From Comamonas avium (GTDB lineage: Bacteria; Pseudomonadota; Gammaproteobacteria; Burkholderiales; Burkholderiaceae_C), in the NCBI RefSeq assembly GCF_014836675.1, contig NZ_JACSQK010000006.1:1-64000 (forward strand): a DNA stretch of 64,000 nt, given 5' to 3'. The translations under genes were made by a program, and so were the position numbers. Shown piece by piece: positions 18,095-28,593 of the stretch; the first letter of the stretch is position 1; the number at the start of each line of letters is the position of its first letter. The notes under the pieces were generated by a model. It did no database searches. It was not told the origin of the DNA and saw only the letters and a program-made list of their open reading frames with translations.

Positions 18095-19272
18095 TGAAAC
18101 AACGCTTGACGGTTCTGGGCTCAACAGGCTCGATTGGTACGAATACCCTGGATGTCGTGCGCCGGCACTCTGAGGACTATGAAATTTTCGCCCTCAGTGC
18201 AGCGACCCAGGTAGATGCGATGCTGGCGCAGTGCGCAGAATTTAAGCCTCGTTTTGCGGTGATGGCGAGTGGCGCCCATGCACAAGCCTTGGCTGATCTA
18301 TTGAAGACCAACGGGCTTCAAACGCAGGTGCTGCAGGCGCAAGATGCGCTTGAACAAATAGCATCCCATCCTGATGTGGACGCCGTGATGGGTGCCATTG
18401 TCGGAGCGGCCGGTCTGTCGCCGTGCCTGGCTGCTGCCCAGGCGGGTAAACGCTTGCTCCTGGCCAACAAAGAAGCGCTGGTGGTCGGCGGTGCGCTGTT
18501 CATGCAAACAGTGCATGCCAATGGTTGCACGTTACTGCCTATTGATAGTGAGCATTCGGCCATTTTTCAATGTTTGCCGGAAGACCGCAGTACGTGGGGA
18601 GCTCGCATCGATAGTTTGCTGCTGACGGCTTCAGGCGGGCCTTTTCGCCAGCGTGATCCTGCGACGCTGTTTGAAATCACACCAGCGCAAGCGTGCAAGC
18701 ACCCGAATTTTTCCATGGGCCGCAAGATCTCGGTGGATTCAGCCACCATGATGAACAAGGCCTTGGAGGTGATTGAGGCACGCTGGCTGTTTGATGTAGC
18801 ACCTGAAAAGATCAAGGTGGTGATTCATCCGCAGCAAATCGTTCACTCGATGGTGCAGTTCAAAGATGCTTCAATTTTGGCGCAGCTTGGAACGCCAGAC
18901 ATGCGTGTACCGATTGCCTGCGGTCTTGCATGGCCAGAGCGTATTGAAAGTGGTGTTGCACGACTGGATTTCACCAGTTTGGCTGGTTTGACATTTGAAG
19001 AAGCTGATGCGCATCGCTTTCCCGGTTTACATCTGTCTTGGCAGGCATTGCAGGCTCCGGAAGGTACGACAGCAGTGTTAAATGCTGCAAATGAGGTTGC
19101 TGTGGCGGCTTTCTTGGGGAACCAGTTGCGTTTTGATCGAATTCACGCGGTGAATTTAGCGACGCTAGAAAAGTTACAACCCGCCCGCCCGCACTCGCTG
19201 GGAGATCTGCTGGCCCTGAATGATGAAGCGCGCAGTGTTGCATCCAGTGTTCTTGAACGCTTTGTTGCCTGA
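18094..19272 (+). CDS. dxr: 1-deoxy-D-xylulose 5-phosphate reductoisomerase
   Basis: 392 residues. NADPH-binding motif TVLGSTGSIGTNTLDVV at residues 6-22; active-site motifs LLANKEALVVGG, DSEHSAIFQ, LTASGGPFR and the metal/substrate loop around SVDSATMMNKALE. It performs the second MEP-pathway step, making MEP from DXP. The ATG overlaps the cdsA stop (TGATG). A GTG one codon upstream is possible but unneeded. Its product feeds the same isoprenoid pool used by UppS upstream. Confidence 0.97.
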   Translation: MKQRLTVLGSTGSIGTNTLDVVRRHSEDYEIFALSAATQVDAMLAQCAEFKPRFAVMASGAHAQALADLLKTNGLQTQVLQAQDALEQIASHPDVDAVMGAIVGAAGLSPCLAAAQAGKRLLLANKEALVVGGALFMQTVHANGCTLLPIDSEHSAIFQCLPEDRSTWGARIDSLLLTASGGPFRQRDPATLFEITPAQACKHPNFSMGRKISVDSATMMNKALEVIEARWLFDVAPEKIKVVIHPQQIVHSMVQFKDASILAQLGTPDMRVPIACGLAWPERIESGVARLDFTSLAGLTFEEADAHRFPGLHLSWQALQAPEGTTAVLNAANEVAVAAFLGNQLRFDRIHAVNLATLEKLQPARPHSLGDLLALNDEARSVASSVLERFVA

Positions 19273-19305
19273 TTTAGGTTATTTGCAGTAGAGAGTGAGG
19301 ATTCC

Positions 19306-20667
19306 ATGCTGACTTTGGTGGCTTTCATCGTTGCACTTGGATTGCTCATCGCTATTCATGAGTACGGGCATTACCGTGTGGCAGTTGCCTGTGGTGTCAA
19401 GGTGTTGCGTTTTTCGATTGGTATTGGTAAGCCACTTCTGAGATGGAGGGGACGCAATGCAGACACTGAGTTTGTAATAGCTGCACTGCCTATAGGTGGT
19501 TATGTGCGCATGCTGGATGAGCGTGAGGCCCCTGTGCCACCAGAGCAGTTGCATCGCGCTTTTAATCGCCAGCCATTGCATAAAAGAGCTGCAATCGTGG
19601 CTGCAGGCCCTTTGGCCAATCTACTGCTTGCTATTGTTTTATATAGTCTGGTGAATTGGGTGGGCATGCAGCAACCCCAAGCCATTGTTTCAGCACCGAA
19701 GGTCGGTACGCTTGCTGAGCAGGCCGGGTTGCGCGGGGGAGAGTGGGTGCAGTCACTGCAAGTGGCGGGGGCTGAGCCAGCCGCCGTAGAGTCTTTCGAA
19801 GATTTGCGCTGGAAAATTACACAAGCTGCGTTGGATGGGCACGATGTCAGGCTCTCTTGGCTGGCTCAAGATGCTCGATCCACAGGTCAAGGTGATCTGA
19901 GGCTGTCTTTGCTTGCTGGTGCTGAGCTCAATCAATCTGCATTGGATCGGATCGGCATCACCATGCCATGGACGCCCGCTGTGGTTGGTGATTTGACACC
20001 TGGAATGCCTGCGCAGACAGCCGGATTGCAAGCGGGTGATCTGGTGCTGCGCGTAGATGGTCGCAGCGTCAAAGATGGTGCGCAGCTCAGGGCGATGATT
20101 CGTCAAGTCGACGACAGCCAGCGTGCGCCGGCTCAGCAGTGGCAGGTTGAGCGTCAAGGAAAAATATTGGATATTGCGGTGCAGCCTGAGTTGCTGGAGA
20201 CCCCAGAGGGTTCGGTAGCTCGCATTGGTGCCATGATTGGTGGTGCGCCGGAGCTGGTGCTTGTCCAGAAAAATTTTGTTGATGGCTTGACTGCCGGGGT
20301 TGTTAAAACCTGGGAGGTATCGCTGCTGAGTCTGCAAATGATGGCGAAGATGGTGACTGGCCAGGCATCTTTGGACAATCTCAGTGGTCCCTTAACAATT
20401 GCGGATTACGCTGGAAAATCAGCCAGTATGGGGTTGGTACAGTACATCTTGTTCTTGGCGCTGATCAGCGTTAGTCTTGGCGTGCTCAATCTGTTGCCAC
20501 TTCCTGTGTTGGATGGGGGGCACCTGATGTATTATCTTTGGGAAGGTGTCACAGGGCATCCGGTGAGTGACGTGTGGGTCGAGCGTCTTCAGCGGGTGGG
20601 CATAGGCCTTTTGCTTGTGATGATGTCCATTGCTTTATTTAACGATATCAGCCGCATCTGGGGCTAA
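19306..20667 (+). CDS. rseP: Site-2 zinc protease RseP
   Basis: 453 residues. The zinc motif HEYGH is at residues 18-22 inside the first membrane helix. Next come FSIGIGKPLLRW, a periplasmic part with two PDZ domains (around 120-310), and the third metal ligand in LPLPVLDGGH near residue 400, followed by the last membrane helices. RseP cleaves transmembrane anti-sigma factors (RseA) and leftover signal peptides in the inner membrane. The ATG follows GTGAGGATTCC. It lies in its usual place between dxr and bamA. Confidence 0.96.
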   Translation: MLTLVAFIVALGLLIAIHEYGHYRVAVACGVKVLRFSIGIGKPLLRWRGRNADTEFVIAALPIGGYVRMLDEREAPVPPEQLHRAFNRQPLHKRAAIVAAGPLANLLLAIVLYSLVNWVGMQQPQAIVSAPKVGTLAEQAGLRGGEWVQSLQVAGAEPAAVESFEDLRWKITQAALDGHDVRLSWLAQDARSTGQGDLRLSLLAGAELNQSALDRIGITMPWTPAVVGDLTPGMPAQTAGLQAGDLVLRVDGRSVKDGAQLRAMIRQVDDSQRAPAQQWQVERQGKILDIAVQPELLETPEGSVARIGAMIGGAPELVLVQKNFVDGLTAGVVKTWEVSLLSLQMMAKMVTGQASLDNLSGPLTIADYAGKSASMGLVQYILFLALISVSLGVLNLLPLPVLDGGHLMYYLWEGVTGHPVSDVWVERLQRVGIGLLLVMMSIALFNDISRIWG

Positions 20668-20705
20668 GTCATTGCCGAACTTTGATGTTTGCGCCTGCAT
20701 CACAA

Positions 20706-23069
20706 ATGAAATTCACAAAAAATCGATTTAGCGTTCGCACTGCGACTGCTGTAGCTGCCTTGCTCTGTGCGGCCCAAGCTGCCTGGGCGTTGGAGCCATT
20801 CAAGGTTCAAGACATTCGTGTCGAAGGTTTGCAGCGCGTAGAAGCAGGGACGATCTTTGCTTCGATGCCGTTGCGCGTTGGCGATGACTACAACGACGAC
20901 AAGGGCGCGGCTGCGATCCGGGCTTTGTTCGCTCTTGGATTATTTAAAGATGTGCGCTTGGAAGCCAATGGCAACGTCTTGGTTGTGGTCGTTGAAGAGC
21001 GACCCACCATTGCGGGCGTAGATTTTGTTGGTACCAAAGAATTCGACAAAGAAGCTTTGCAAAAAGCGATGCGTGATGTCGGACTGGCCGAGGGGCGTCC
21101 TTTTGATAAAGCGCTGGCAGATCGCGCAGAGCAAGAACTCAAACGTCAATATATCAATCGCAGCTTGTACGGCGCTGAGATTGTTACAACAGTAACTCCT
21201 ATTGAGCGTAACCGTGTAAATTTAACTTTCTCTGTCACAGAGGGAGATGCTGCAAAAATCAATGATATTCGTATCGTTGGAAACAAGGCTTTCAGCGAAT
21301 CAACGTTGAAAAAGCAGTTTGACCAAGATACTGGTGGCTGGTTGAGCTGGTACACCAAGTCCGATCGGTATGCACGCAGCAAGCTGAATGCTGATCTTGA
21401 AACACTGCGCTCGTACTATCTGCAGCGTGGTTATCTGGATTTCCGGATTGATTCCACACAGGTTGCGATTTCTCCAGACAAGCAAAAAATTTCACTGGTT
21501 GTGAATATCCACGAAGGTGAGAAATTTGTTGTCTCTGGCGTTAACCTGGAAGGCAACTACCTAGAACGTGAAGATGAGTTCAAGTCCCTGGTGAAAATTC
21601 GTGCAGGACAGCCATATAACGCTGATTTAGTTACCGAAACTACCAAAGCATTTTCGGATCACTTCAGCAAGTTTGGTTTCGCGTTCGCACGAGTGGAAGC
21701 AGTTCCGGAAATTGATCGGGAAAATAACCGAGTTGCTTTCGTATTGCGCTCAGAACCTTCGCGTCGCGCCTATGTGCGTCGCATCCAGTTGACAGGCAAT
21801 GATCGCACGCGTGATGAGGTGATCCGCCGCGAGTTCCGTCAGTTTGAATCGTCTTGGTATGACGGGGATAAGATTAAATTATCTCGGGATCGAGTTGACC
21901 GACTGGGGTATTTTACTGAAGTGGATGTTGATACTCAGGAAGTCCCCGGTTCACCGGATCAAGTGGACCTTGTGGTCCATGTGAAGGAAAAGCCAACGGG
22001 TGCAGTTACTTTGGGGGCTGGATTTTCTAGTGCTGAAAAAGTTTCTTTGAGTTTCGGTATTAAGCAGGAAAATGCGTTTGGCTCTGGTAATTATCTTGGT
22101 TTAGATGTTAATACCAGTAAATACAATCGCACATTGGTTGTAAGTACTACAGATCCTTACTTTACACAGGATGGTATTTCAAGAACCATTGATGCATACT
22201 ATCGAACATCACGCCCGTATTCTGGCGATGTTTATGTTGATGACAGCCTTGTGAAGTCGGAAGACTTATACAAGATTGTGTCTAAGGGTGCGTCGGTTCG
22301 TTTCGGTGTTCCATTCACTGAGATCGATACTGTCTATTTCGGAGTTGGTTTCGAGCAGACATCTATTGATAATGGTGTGTATATGCCAATTCAGTATAAA
22401 GATTACGCTGATAAAAGTAACACCGCTATACCATTGACAATGGGCTGGGGACGTGATTCCAGAGATAGTGCGTTGGCACCTAACTCCGGTCGGTATCAGC
22501 GGTTTAATGCGGAGTGGTCTGCGGCTGGTGATCTGAAATATGTAAAAGCCAATTACCAATTCCAGCAATATTTGCCTATCACCAAGTCAATGACATTCGC
22601 CATGAATGCAGAATTGGGGTGGGGTAAAGGCTTGGGCGGTAAACCTTACCCCATCTTTAAGAACTTTTATGCTGGTGGTCTGGGCTCTGTGCGAGGTTTT
22701 GAGCAAGGTAGCCTGGGGCCTCGTGCTAATAAGTACATAGGCGTCAATGGTATTGAGCAGACGTATAGTGAAGGCAGCTACTCCTATTTGGGGGGGGCTA
22801 AAAAAGCTGTGATGAACTTTGAATTGATTGCGCCGTTTCCTGGCGCAGGTAATGACAAGACGCTCAGATGGTTTACTTTTGTAGATGTGGGTGGCATTTA
22901 TGGTGAAAATGACCCTATTCGTGCGAACGAGTTGCGTGCGTCTGCAGGTATTGGTTTGAGCTGGATTTCTCCGCTGGGACCACTGCGTCTTGCATGGGCA
23001 AACCCTATTCGCAAGAAAAATGGTGATGAGCTGCAAAAGCTTCAATTTCAAATTGGAACGTCTTTCTGA
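20706..23069 (+). CDS. bamA: Outer membrane protein assembly factor BamA
   Basis: 787 residues if started at the ATG at 20706, which gives a clean signal peptide (MKFTKNRFSVRTATAVAALL, cleaved near AWA-LEPF). An in-frame ATG at 20685 is also possible; neither has a strong ribosome site. The mature part has five POTRA repeats (starting FKVQDIRVEGLQRVEAGTIF) and a C-terminal beta barrel with the VRGF motif (GGLGSVRGFEQGSLGP). It ends in Phe (FQIGTSF). BamA folds and inserts outer-membrane beta-barrel proteins. The stop overlaps the start of skp. Confidence 0.96.
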   Translation: MKFTKNRFSVRTATAVAALLCAAQAAWALEPFKVQDIRVEGLQRVEAGTIFASMPLRVGDDYNDDKGAAAIRALFALGLFKDVRLEANGNVLVVVVEERPTIAGVDFVGTKEFDKEALQKAMRDVGLAEGRPFDKALADRAEQELKRQYINRSLYGAEIVTTVTPIERNRVNLTFSVTEGDAAKINDIRIVGNKAFSESTLKKQFDQDTGGWLSWYTKSDRYARSKLNADLETLRSYYLQRGYLDFRIDSTQVAISPDKQKISLVVNIHEGEKFVVSGVNLEGNYLEREDEFKSLVKIRAGQPYNADLVTETTKAFSDHFSKFGFAFARVEAVPEIDRENNRVAFVLRSEPSRRAYVRRIQLTGNDRTRDEVIRREFRQFESSWYDGDKIKLSRDRVDRLGYFTEVDVDTQEVPGSPDQVDLVVHVKEKPTGAVTLGAGFSSAEKVSLSFGIKQENAFGSGNYLGLDVNTSKYNRTLVVSTTDPYFTQDGISRTIDAYYRTSRPYSGDVYVDDSLVKSEDLYKIVSKGASVRFGVPFTEIDTVYFGVGFEQTSIDNGVYMPIQYKDYADKSNTAIPLTMGWGRDSRDSALAPNSGRYQRFNAEWSAAGDLKYVKANYQFQQYLPITKSMTFAMNAELGWGKGLGGKPYPIFKNFYAGGLGSVRGFEQGSLGPRANKYIGVNGIEQTYSEGSYSYLGGAKKAVMNFELIAPFPGAGNDKTLRWFTFVDVGGIYGENDPIRANELRASAGIGLSWISPLGPLRLAWANPIRKKNGDELQKLQFQIGTSF

Positions 23070-23578
23070 TGAAAAATATGTATCGCACATTGGCAGTGTC
23101 TGCCTTGTTGGCTAGCTTGACATTGACTGCGTACGCGCAGGACTTTAAAGCTGGTTTTGTAAATACAGACCGCATTTTCCGTGAAGCAAATTCGGCCAAA
23201 GCAGCGCAAGGCAAGTTGGAGCAGGAGTTCTCCAAGCGTGAGCGTGACCTGGTTGCCGTTGGTAAAGCGTTGAAGGCTGCCTCGGAGTCGTTTGAGCGTA
23301 ACGCGCCTACTTTGTCTGAGAGTCAGCGTGTTGCCAAGCAACGCGATCTGGTTGAGCAAGATCGTGACTTTCAGCGCAAAAATCGCGAGTTTCAAGAAGA
23401 CTTGAATGCGCGCAAGAACGAAGAACTGGCACGCGTCTTGGAGCAAGCAAACCGAGTTGTTCAGCAAGTTGCGGAAGCCGAAAAGTACGACGTAATCTTG
23501 CAGGAAGCTGTGTATGTGAATCCTAAGCATGACATCACTGACAAGGTGATCAAGGCTTTGAACGGCGCTTCTAAGTAA
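23069..23578 (+). CDS. skp: Periplasmic chaperone Skp (OmpH family)
   Basis: 169 residues with a signal peptide ([20 protein letters not shown], cleavage after AYA) and [15 protein letters not shown] at the mature N terminus, the conserved OmpH start. The rest is a long charged coiled coil, forming the arms of the jellyfish-shaped Skp trimer. It carries unfolded outer-membrane proteins across the periplasm to BamA, encoded just upstream with a 1-bp overlap (TGATG). Confidence 0.94.
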   Translation: MKNMYRTLAVSALLASLTLTAYAQDFKAGFVNTDRIFREANSAKAAQGKLEQEFSKRERDLVAVGKALKAASESFERNAPTLSESQRVAKQRDLVEQDRDFQRKNREFQEDLNARKNEELARVLEQANRVVQQVAEAEKYDVILQEAVYVNPKHDITDKVIKALNGASK

Positions 23579-23597
23579 GCGAGCTCAGGGCGTCAAT

Positions 23598-24599
23598 GTG
23601 ATTGTTCATCTAGGACAAATCCTTGATGCCTTGGGTGGAGAGCTAGTAGGCGGAGTACGAGAAATTGAGATTTCTCGTATTTCACCGCTTGAAACAGCGG
23701 ATAGCACCTCTATCAGCTTTCTGAGCAACCCAAGGTATGAAGCGCAAATGGCCGCCTCTAAGGCGGCCTGTGTCGTTGTAGCTCCGGGCATGCGTTCTGC
23801 AGCGCAAGCTCGTGGCGCTTGTATTGTTGCGGCGAACCCCTATGTTTACTTTGCAAAGCTCACGCAGTTTTGGAAAGCAAAGCAAGACGGAGTAAGACTG
23901 ACGGGTGTTCATCCATCTGCAGTAGTTCACGAGACCGCAATGGTGGATCCTACGGCTTATGTTGGGCCCCATTGCGTGGTTGAGGCCAATGCCAAAATTG
24001 GTGCCGCTTCAGTGTTGCGCTCCCATGTGGTTTTGAGCAAGGACTGCCAGATTGGTGAACGTTGCTTGCTGCATCCAGGGGTAGTGATTGGGGCTGATGG
24101 ATTTGGCTTTGCCAATGATGCGGGGCAATGGATAAAAATTGAGCAGCTCGGTTGTGTCAGGGTTGGCAATGATGTTGAAATCGGTGCTAATACCTGTATT
24201 GACCGGGGTGCTCTGGACGACACCATCATTGAAGATGGTGTCAAGCTCGATAATCTGGTTCAAATTGCACACAATGTGCAAGTTGGTGCGCATTCAGTGA
24301 TCGCTGGAAATACAGGCGTGGCTGGTAGCGCGAAAATTGGTCGAAATTGTTCAATCGGCGGTGCGGCAAACATATTGGGCCATCTGTCTATTGCTGACGG
24401 CACAAGCATCTCCCCCACGTCGATGGTGACGCGTTCTATCCATCAGCCTGGTCTATACACTGGTATCTTTCCACTGCAGACGAACGAGCAGTGGGAAAAA
24501 AACGCTGCTTCTTTAAAGCAATTGCATACGCTCCGTGAGCGCATCAAAAAGCTGGAGAAAGCGCTCTACGCGCAAAACAGCAACAACGGAAATTCATAA
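23598..24599 (+). CDS. lpxD: UDP-3-O-(3-hydroxyacyl)glucosamine N-acyltransferase
   Basis: 333 residues from a GTG at 23598. The N-terminal uridine-binding domain contains [12 protein letters not shown]; the central left-handed beta-helix has hexapeptide repeats including [14 protein letters not shown] and [14 protein letters not shown]-terminal helix follows. It adds the second hydroxyacyl chain in lipid A synthesis using acyl-ACP. No in-frame ATG is present near the start, so GTG is most likely. Its stop overlaps the fabZ start by one base (TAATG). Confidence 0.96.
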   Translation: MIVHLGQILDALGGELVGGVREIEISRISPLETADSTSISFLSNPRYEAQMAASKAACVVVAPGMRSAAQARGACIVAANPYVYFAKLTQFWKAKQDGVRLTGVHPSAVVHETAMVDPTAYVGPHCVVEANAKIGAASVLRSHVVLSKDCQIGERCLLHPGVVIGADGFGFANDAGQWIKIEQLGCVRVGNDVEIGANTCIDRGALDDTIIEDGVKLDNLVQIAHNVQVGAHSVIAGNTGVAGSAKIGRNCSIGGAANILGHLSIADGTSISPTSMVTRSIHQPGLYTGIFPLQTNEQWEKNAASLKQLHTLRERIKKLEKALYAQNSNNGNS

Positions 24600-25051
24600 T
24601 GGATATTCACGCAATTCTCAAGCAACTCCCGCATCGCTATCCTTTCTTATTGGTAGATCGAGTGGTTGAGCTTGAGAGCAATAAGCGCATTCGCGCAATC
24701 AAAAACGTCACGTTTAATGAGCCCTTTTTCCAGGGCCATTTTCCTGGGCGTCCCGTGATGCCTGGCGTGCTAATGCTTGAGGCATTGGCGCAAGCTGCAG
24801 GCTTGCTGGCTTTTGATGCCATGGGGCAGGTGCCTGATGAAAATAACATCTACTACTTTGTAGGGATTGATGCGGCACGTTTCAAGCGACCTGTGGAGCC
24901 GGGTGATCAGCTGGTTCTGGAGGCATCGATTGACCGTGTACGTGGCGGCATTTGGAAATTCAAAGGTGTTGCACGCGTGGGTGACGAGGTGGCATGCGAA
25001 GCAGAGCTGATGTGCACCATGCGTTACGTGGGTCCTGAAAAGCAGGTTTGA
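24599..25051 (+). CDS. fabZ: 3-hydroxyacyl-[ACP] dehydratase FabZ
   Basis: 150 residues, hotdog fold. [13 protein letters not shown] is at residues 9-21. The catalytic motif [19 protein letters not shown] carries the active His and Glu. It dehydrates beta-hydroxyacyl-ACP in fatty acid elongation and competes with LpxA/LpxD for the same hydroxyacyl-ACP. Being embedded between lpxD and lpxA, with 1-bp overlaps on both sides, suggests tight co-expression of these competing activities. Confidence 0.98.
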   Translation: MDIHAILKQLPHRYPFLLVDRVVELESNKRIRAIKNVTFNEPFFQGHFPGRPVMPGVLMLEALAQAAGLLAFDAMGQVPDENNIYYFVGIDAARFKRPVEPGDQLVLEASIDRVRGGIWKFKGVARVGDEVACEAELMCTMRYVGPEKQV

Positions 25052-25842
25052 TGAACGCCAATATTCATCCTATGGCCATCATTCACGAGGGTGCACAAGT
25101 GCACCCTTCTGTGACTGTCGGGCCGTATAGCATCATTGGGCCCAACGTCTCTATTGGTGCTGGGACGCGCATTGGTCCTCATTGCGTAATTGAAGGCTAC
25201 ACCACCATTGGTGTCGATAACCACATCTTCCAATTTGCTTCGCTGGGTGCGCAGCCGCAGGACAAAAAGTACGCGGGTGAGCACACACAATTGGTGATTG
25301 GTGATCGCAATACCATTCGTGAGTTCTGTACCTTCAATACAGGTACCAGCCAAGACAGTGGTGTGACCCGTGTTGGCAACGACAACTGGATCATGGCTTA
25401 TGTGCATGTGGCACATGATTGCGTTGTGGGCGATCAGACCATTTTGGCAAACAACGCCACCTTGGCCGGCCATGTGCACGTTGGCGATTGGGTGATTCTT
25501 GGAGGGCTGACTGGTGTGCATCAGTTTGTGAAAATTGGTGCACATGCAATGGCGGGCTTTGCCAGCCGCGTGTCACAAGATGTGCCGCCATTTATGCTGA
25601 TTGAAGGCAATCCACTGGCGGTTCGCGGTTTCAATATCGAAGGGCTTCGCCGACGCGGCTTTACGCCAGAGCGGTTAAAGGCGGTAAAGCAAATGCATCG
25701 ACTGTTGTACCGTCAAGGGCTTTCGCTTGAAGCCGCGCAGCAAGCGATTGCAGCATTGGTGCCAGAGATGCCAGAGGCCCGCCAAGATATCGCATTGATG
25801 CAGTCGTTTCTTGATTCGTCCACCCGGGGGATAGCACGGTAG
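25051..25842 (+). CDS. lpxA: UDP-N-acetylglucosamine acyltransferase
   Basis: 263 residues: a left-handed beta-helix of hexapeptide repeats starting [20 protein letters not shown], with the active-site region [13 protein letters not shown] (His), then a C-terminal helical domain ([20 protein letters not shown]). It catalyses the first step of lipid A synthesis. The start ATG overlaps the fabZ stop (TGATG). The acyl chain length cannot be read off directly. Confidence 0.97.
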   Translation: MNANIHPMAIIHEGAQVHPSVTVGPYSIIGPNVSIGAGTRIGPHCVIEGYTTIGVDNHIFQFASLGAQPQDKKYAGEHTQLVIGDRNTIREFCTFNTGTSQDSGVTRVGNDNWIMAYVHVAHDCVVGDQTILANNATLAGHVHVGDWVILGGLTGVHQFVKIGAHAMAGFASRVSQDVPPFMLIEGNPLAVRGFNIEGLRRRGFTPERLKAVKQMHRLLYRQGLSLEAAQQAIAALVPEMPEARQDIALMQSFLDSSTRGIAR

Positions 25843-25846
25843 AGCC

Positions 25847-27016
25847 ATGTCCTTGATCGATATTTCGCAACCACGTGTTGCTATGGTGGCCGGCGAGACG
25901 TCAGGAGACTTGCTCGCCGGTTTGCTTTTGGACGGTATGCAGCGCCAATGGCCGCAGATTCAATCCTTTGGTATTGGCGGCGCGCACATGCAGCAGCGGG
26001 GCTTTAATGCTTTGTGGCCTAGCGAACGTTTGGCTGTCCACGGTTACAGCTTTGAAGTGCTGATGCGTTTGTGGGACATTGTTTCCATACGCAAGCAACT
26101 TCGTACGCAGCTGCTACAGGATCGTCCTGATGTGTTTGTGGGGATTGACGCTCCGGATTTCAATCTGGGGCTGGAGCAAGACCTGCGGGCATCAGGCATC
26201 AAAACGGTCCACTTCGTATGCCCGTCAATTTGGGCCTGGAGGCCCGAGCGTGTCCAAAAGATTCGTTCGGCTGCCGACCATGTACTGTGTCTTTTTCCAT
26301 TTGAACCGGATTTGCTGGCCAAGCACGATATTGCCGCGACCTATGTCGGGCACCCTCTGGCACAGGTGATTCCGATGAAGCCTGACCGTGCGGCCGCTCG
26401 TGGGCGGCTGGGGTTGAGTAATGATCATCCGGTGCTGGCTTTGTTGCCGGGCAGTCGCAGGGCGGAAGTGCAGTACATTGCCAAGCCTTTTATGCAGGCT
26501 GCTACCTTACTCAGGCAAGAGTTTTCTGAGCTGCAAGTCGTTTTGCCAGCAGTTCCGGCGCTGTATGAGAAATTGCAGGCCTTGTCGCATGAGCTTGGTA
26601 TTGCGGACTGGCTCAAGATTGTGCAAGGCCAGTCGCACGATGTATTGGCCGCATGTGATTGCACCTTGATTGCCAGTGGCACTGCTACTTTAGAGGCGGC
26701 GCTGTTTAAGCGTCCGATGGTGGTCTCATACAACATGCACCCTTTGAGCTACCGCCTGATGCAGCGCAAGCAATTGCAACCATGGGTGGGGTTGCCTAAT
26801 ATTCTGTGTTCAGAATTTGTGGTTCCCGAGCTGTTGCAAGACCAGGCGTCGCCGCGCGCACTGGCTGATGCTGTGGCGCAATGGCTGGATAACAGCGATC
26901 AAGCGCGGCTCAAAATCCACGCAGTCGAACAACGATTTACTGCTCTGCACCAAGAGCTGTGCAAAGACACCACTACCTTATCAGCCCATGCCATCCAAAA
27001 AGTCCTTTCTTCCTGA
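25847..27016 (+). CDS. lpxB: Lipid-A-disaccharide synthase
   Basis: 389 residues. [15 protein letters not shown] near the N terminus, [17 protein letters not shown] in the middle and [13 protein letters not shown] and [20 protein letters not shown] further on are glycosyltransferase family 19 motifs. It joins UDP-diacylglucosamine and lipid X to the lipid A disaccharide at the inner membrane. It starts 4 bp after lpxA, and its last 29 bases overlap rnhB. Confidence 0.97.
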   Translation: MSLIDISQPRVAMVAGETSGDLLAGLLLDGMQRQWPQIQSFGIGGAHMQQRGFNALWPSERLAVHGYSFEVLMRLWDIVSIRKQLRTQLLQDRPDVFVGIDAPDFNLGLEQDLRASGIKTVHFVCPSIWAWRPERVQKIRSAADHVLCLFPFEPDLLAKHDIAATYVGHPLAQVIPMKPDRAAARGRLGLSNDHPVLALLPGSRRAEVQYIAKPFMQAATLLRQEFSELQVVLPAVPALYEKLQALSHELGIADWLKIVQGQSHDVLAACDCTLIASGTATLEAALFKRPMVVSYNMHPLSYRLMQRKQLQPWVGLPNILCSEFVVPELLQDQASPRALADAVAQWLDNSDQARLKIHAVEQRFTALHQELCKDTTTLSAHAIQKVLSS

Positions 27017-27641
27017 TCAGAGCACGTTACCCTGGCATGCGCCGGGTTTGGTGGCTGGGGTGGATGAAGCTGGGCGTGGCCCTTTGGCAGGTCCGGTGGT
27101 GGCTGCGGCAGTCATCTTGGATGATCTCAATCCCATTGCGGGCTTGGCAGACTCTAAAAAGCTCACGGCGAACCGCCGCGAAAAGCTGTTTGACGAGATT
27201 CGCGCCAAGGCTCTGTGTTTTTGCATAGCGCAAGCCTCTGTGGAAGAGATTGATCGCCTGAACATTCTGCAGGCCACCATGCTTGCCATGCAGCGTGCAG
27301 TCAATGGCTTGCGTTTGAAGCCTGCGCTGGTGCAGGTGGACGGTAATCGCATTCCTTTGTTGGATATGCATGCGGAGGCCATTGTCAAAGGTGATTCGTT
27401 GATTCAAGCCATCTCGGCGGCGTCGATCCTGGCCAAAGTACACCGCGATCGCTGGTGTGAAGATTTCGACCGCATGTATCCGCAATACGGTTTTGCTGCA
27501 CACAAGGGTTACGGAACGGCTGCGCATTTGGTCGCCCTCAACAGTTTAGGGGCGACCCCGGAGCATCGCCGCAGCTTTGCACCAGTCACGCATGTTATTC
27601 ATAGATTTTCAGCAGGCCAAGTGGCTGCCGCTACGGTATGA
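26988..27641 (+). CDS. rnhB: Ribonuclease HII
   Basis: 217 residues from the ATG at 26988, inside the end of lpxB. The open frame extends further upstream but only as a shadow of lpx[17 protein letters not shown] (Asp26, Glu27) is the catalytic motif; [11 protein letters not shown] and [21 protein letters not shown] carry the other acidic residues. It removes misincorporated ribonucleotides and RNA from RNA-DNA hybrids. It overlaps the following methyltransferase gene by 4 bp (ATGA). Confidence 0.97.
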   Translation: MPSKKSFLPDQSTLPWHAPGLVAGVDEAGRGPLAGPVVAAAVILDDLNPIAGLADSKKLTANRREKLFDEIRAKALCFCIAQASVEEIDRLNILQATMLAMQRAVNGLRLKPALVQVDGNRIPLLDMHAEAIVKGDSLIQAISAASILAKVHRDRWCEDFDRMYPQYGFAAHKGYGTAAHLVALNSLGATPEHRRSFAPVTHVIHRFSAGQVAAATV

Positions 27642-28408
27642 GCATCACAGAAATCAGTTCGCGCGATAACGCGTTTGTTAAAGAATTACGGCGTCTTTCG
27701 CGTGAAAGCGGTATGTACCGCAAGCTGGGTTATGTGTGGCTTGAAGGTGATCACCTGTGCCGTGCAGCCCTCACGCGAGGTCTGCAGCCGAAGGTGGCGG
27801 TTTTTTCCAAGTCTTTTTGGCCTGAGGCTCCCCGTGAATGGGCGCAGGCAGCTCCCAAAATAGTCGTTCTGGATGATGCCTTGTTTGCTGATATCAGTGG
27901 GCTGGAGTCGCCTGCACGGATGGGCTATGTCTTGCCTTGGGTAGCAGATGTGCAGGTGCTGTCAGGCGTACCTACGGTAGTGCTGGACCGTGTGCAGGAT
28001 GCAGGCAATGTGGGGTCGATTTTGCGCTCTGCCTCAGCCTTTGGCTTTAAGCAGGTGGTTGCTCTGAAAGGTACTGCTGCGCTGTGGAGTCAGAAAGTGC
28101 TGCGCGCGGGAATGGGAGCCCATTTTGCATTGCACTTGGTAGAGGCCGTAGAGGCGGACGCTCTGGAGCAGCTGAACGTGCCTTTGCTGGTGACCAGCTC
28201 GCACCGTGGTGATTTGATCCACGAATCTGCCTTGCCATGGCCCTGTGCCTGGGCCATGGGACATGAGGGGCAGGGCGTAGGTCCTGCGGTTGAGTCGCTG
28301 GCGGTGCAGTCGGTGCGTATTGCCCAGCCCGGTGGAGAAGAGTCCCTCAATGTCGGTGCTGCCGCCGCTATTTGCTTGCACGCGAGTGCTGTGTCAGCGC
28401 TCAAGTGA
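27638..28408 (+). CDS. TrmH/SpoU-family RNA 2'-O-methyltransferase
   Basis: 256 residues. An N-terminal L30e-like substrate-binding part is followed by a SPOUT knot domain with [19 protein letters not shown], a motif-2-like [11 protein letters not shown] and the motif-3 region [20 protein letters not shown]. These match SpoU RNA ribose methyltransferases. Which rRNA or tRNA site it methylates cannot be told. It is coupled to rnhB by the ATGA overlap and ends the long 13-28 kb array. Confidence 0.9.
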   Translation: MSITEISSRDNAFVKELRRLSRESGMYRKLGYVWLEGDHLCRAALTRGLQPKVAVFSKSFWPEAPREWAQAAPKIVVLDDALFADISGLESPARMGYVLPWVADVQVLSGVPTVVLDRVQDAGNVGSILRSASAFGFKQVVALKGTAALWSQKVLRAGMGAHFALHLVEAVEADALEQLNVPLLVTSSHRGDLIHESALPWPCAWAMGHEGQGVGPAVESLAVQSVRIAQPGGEESLNVGAAAAICLHASAVSALK

Positions 28409-28454
28409 GCCTGTGCCGGGCTAGGGTTTGACCGACATTGCGCGGCGAAGTAGA

Positions 28455-28460
28455 TATAAT
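28455..28460 (+). promoter_or_regulatory. Candidate -10 box of the carAB promoter
   Basis: Perfect TATAAT 134 bp before the carA start. A TTGACC lies 21 bp upstream, which is too long a spacer for a standard sigma-70 promoter, so the -35 is uncertain. The leader it would produce (about 28467-28593) could hold pyrimidine or arginine control, but no clear attenuator is visible. Confidence 0.5.
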
Positions 28461-28593
28461 GAGAGGCTTTTCAGCATTATTTCCTTACGCCTAGCGACCG
28501 CTTCCTCGCCACCTCTGCAGACAAGCTTTATTGCCGCGTGACGCAACGTCCCGGCTGCGCTGGGCGTAACCGTACTTAAAACCGGAGAATCCA

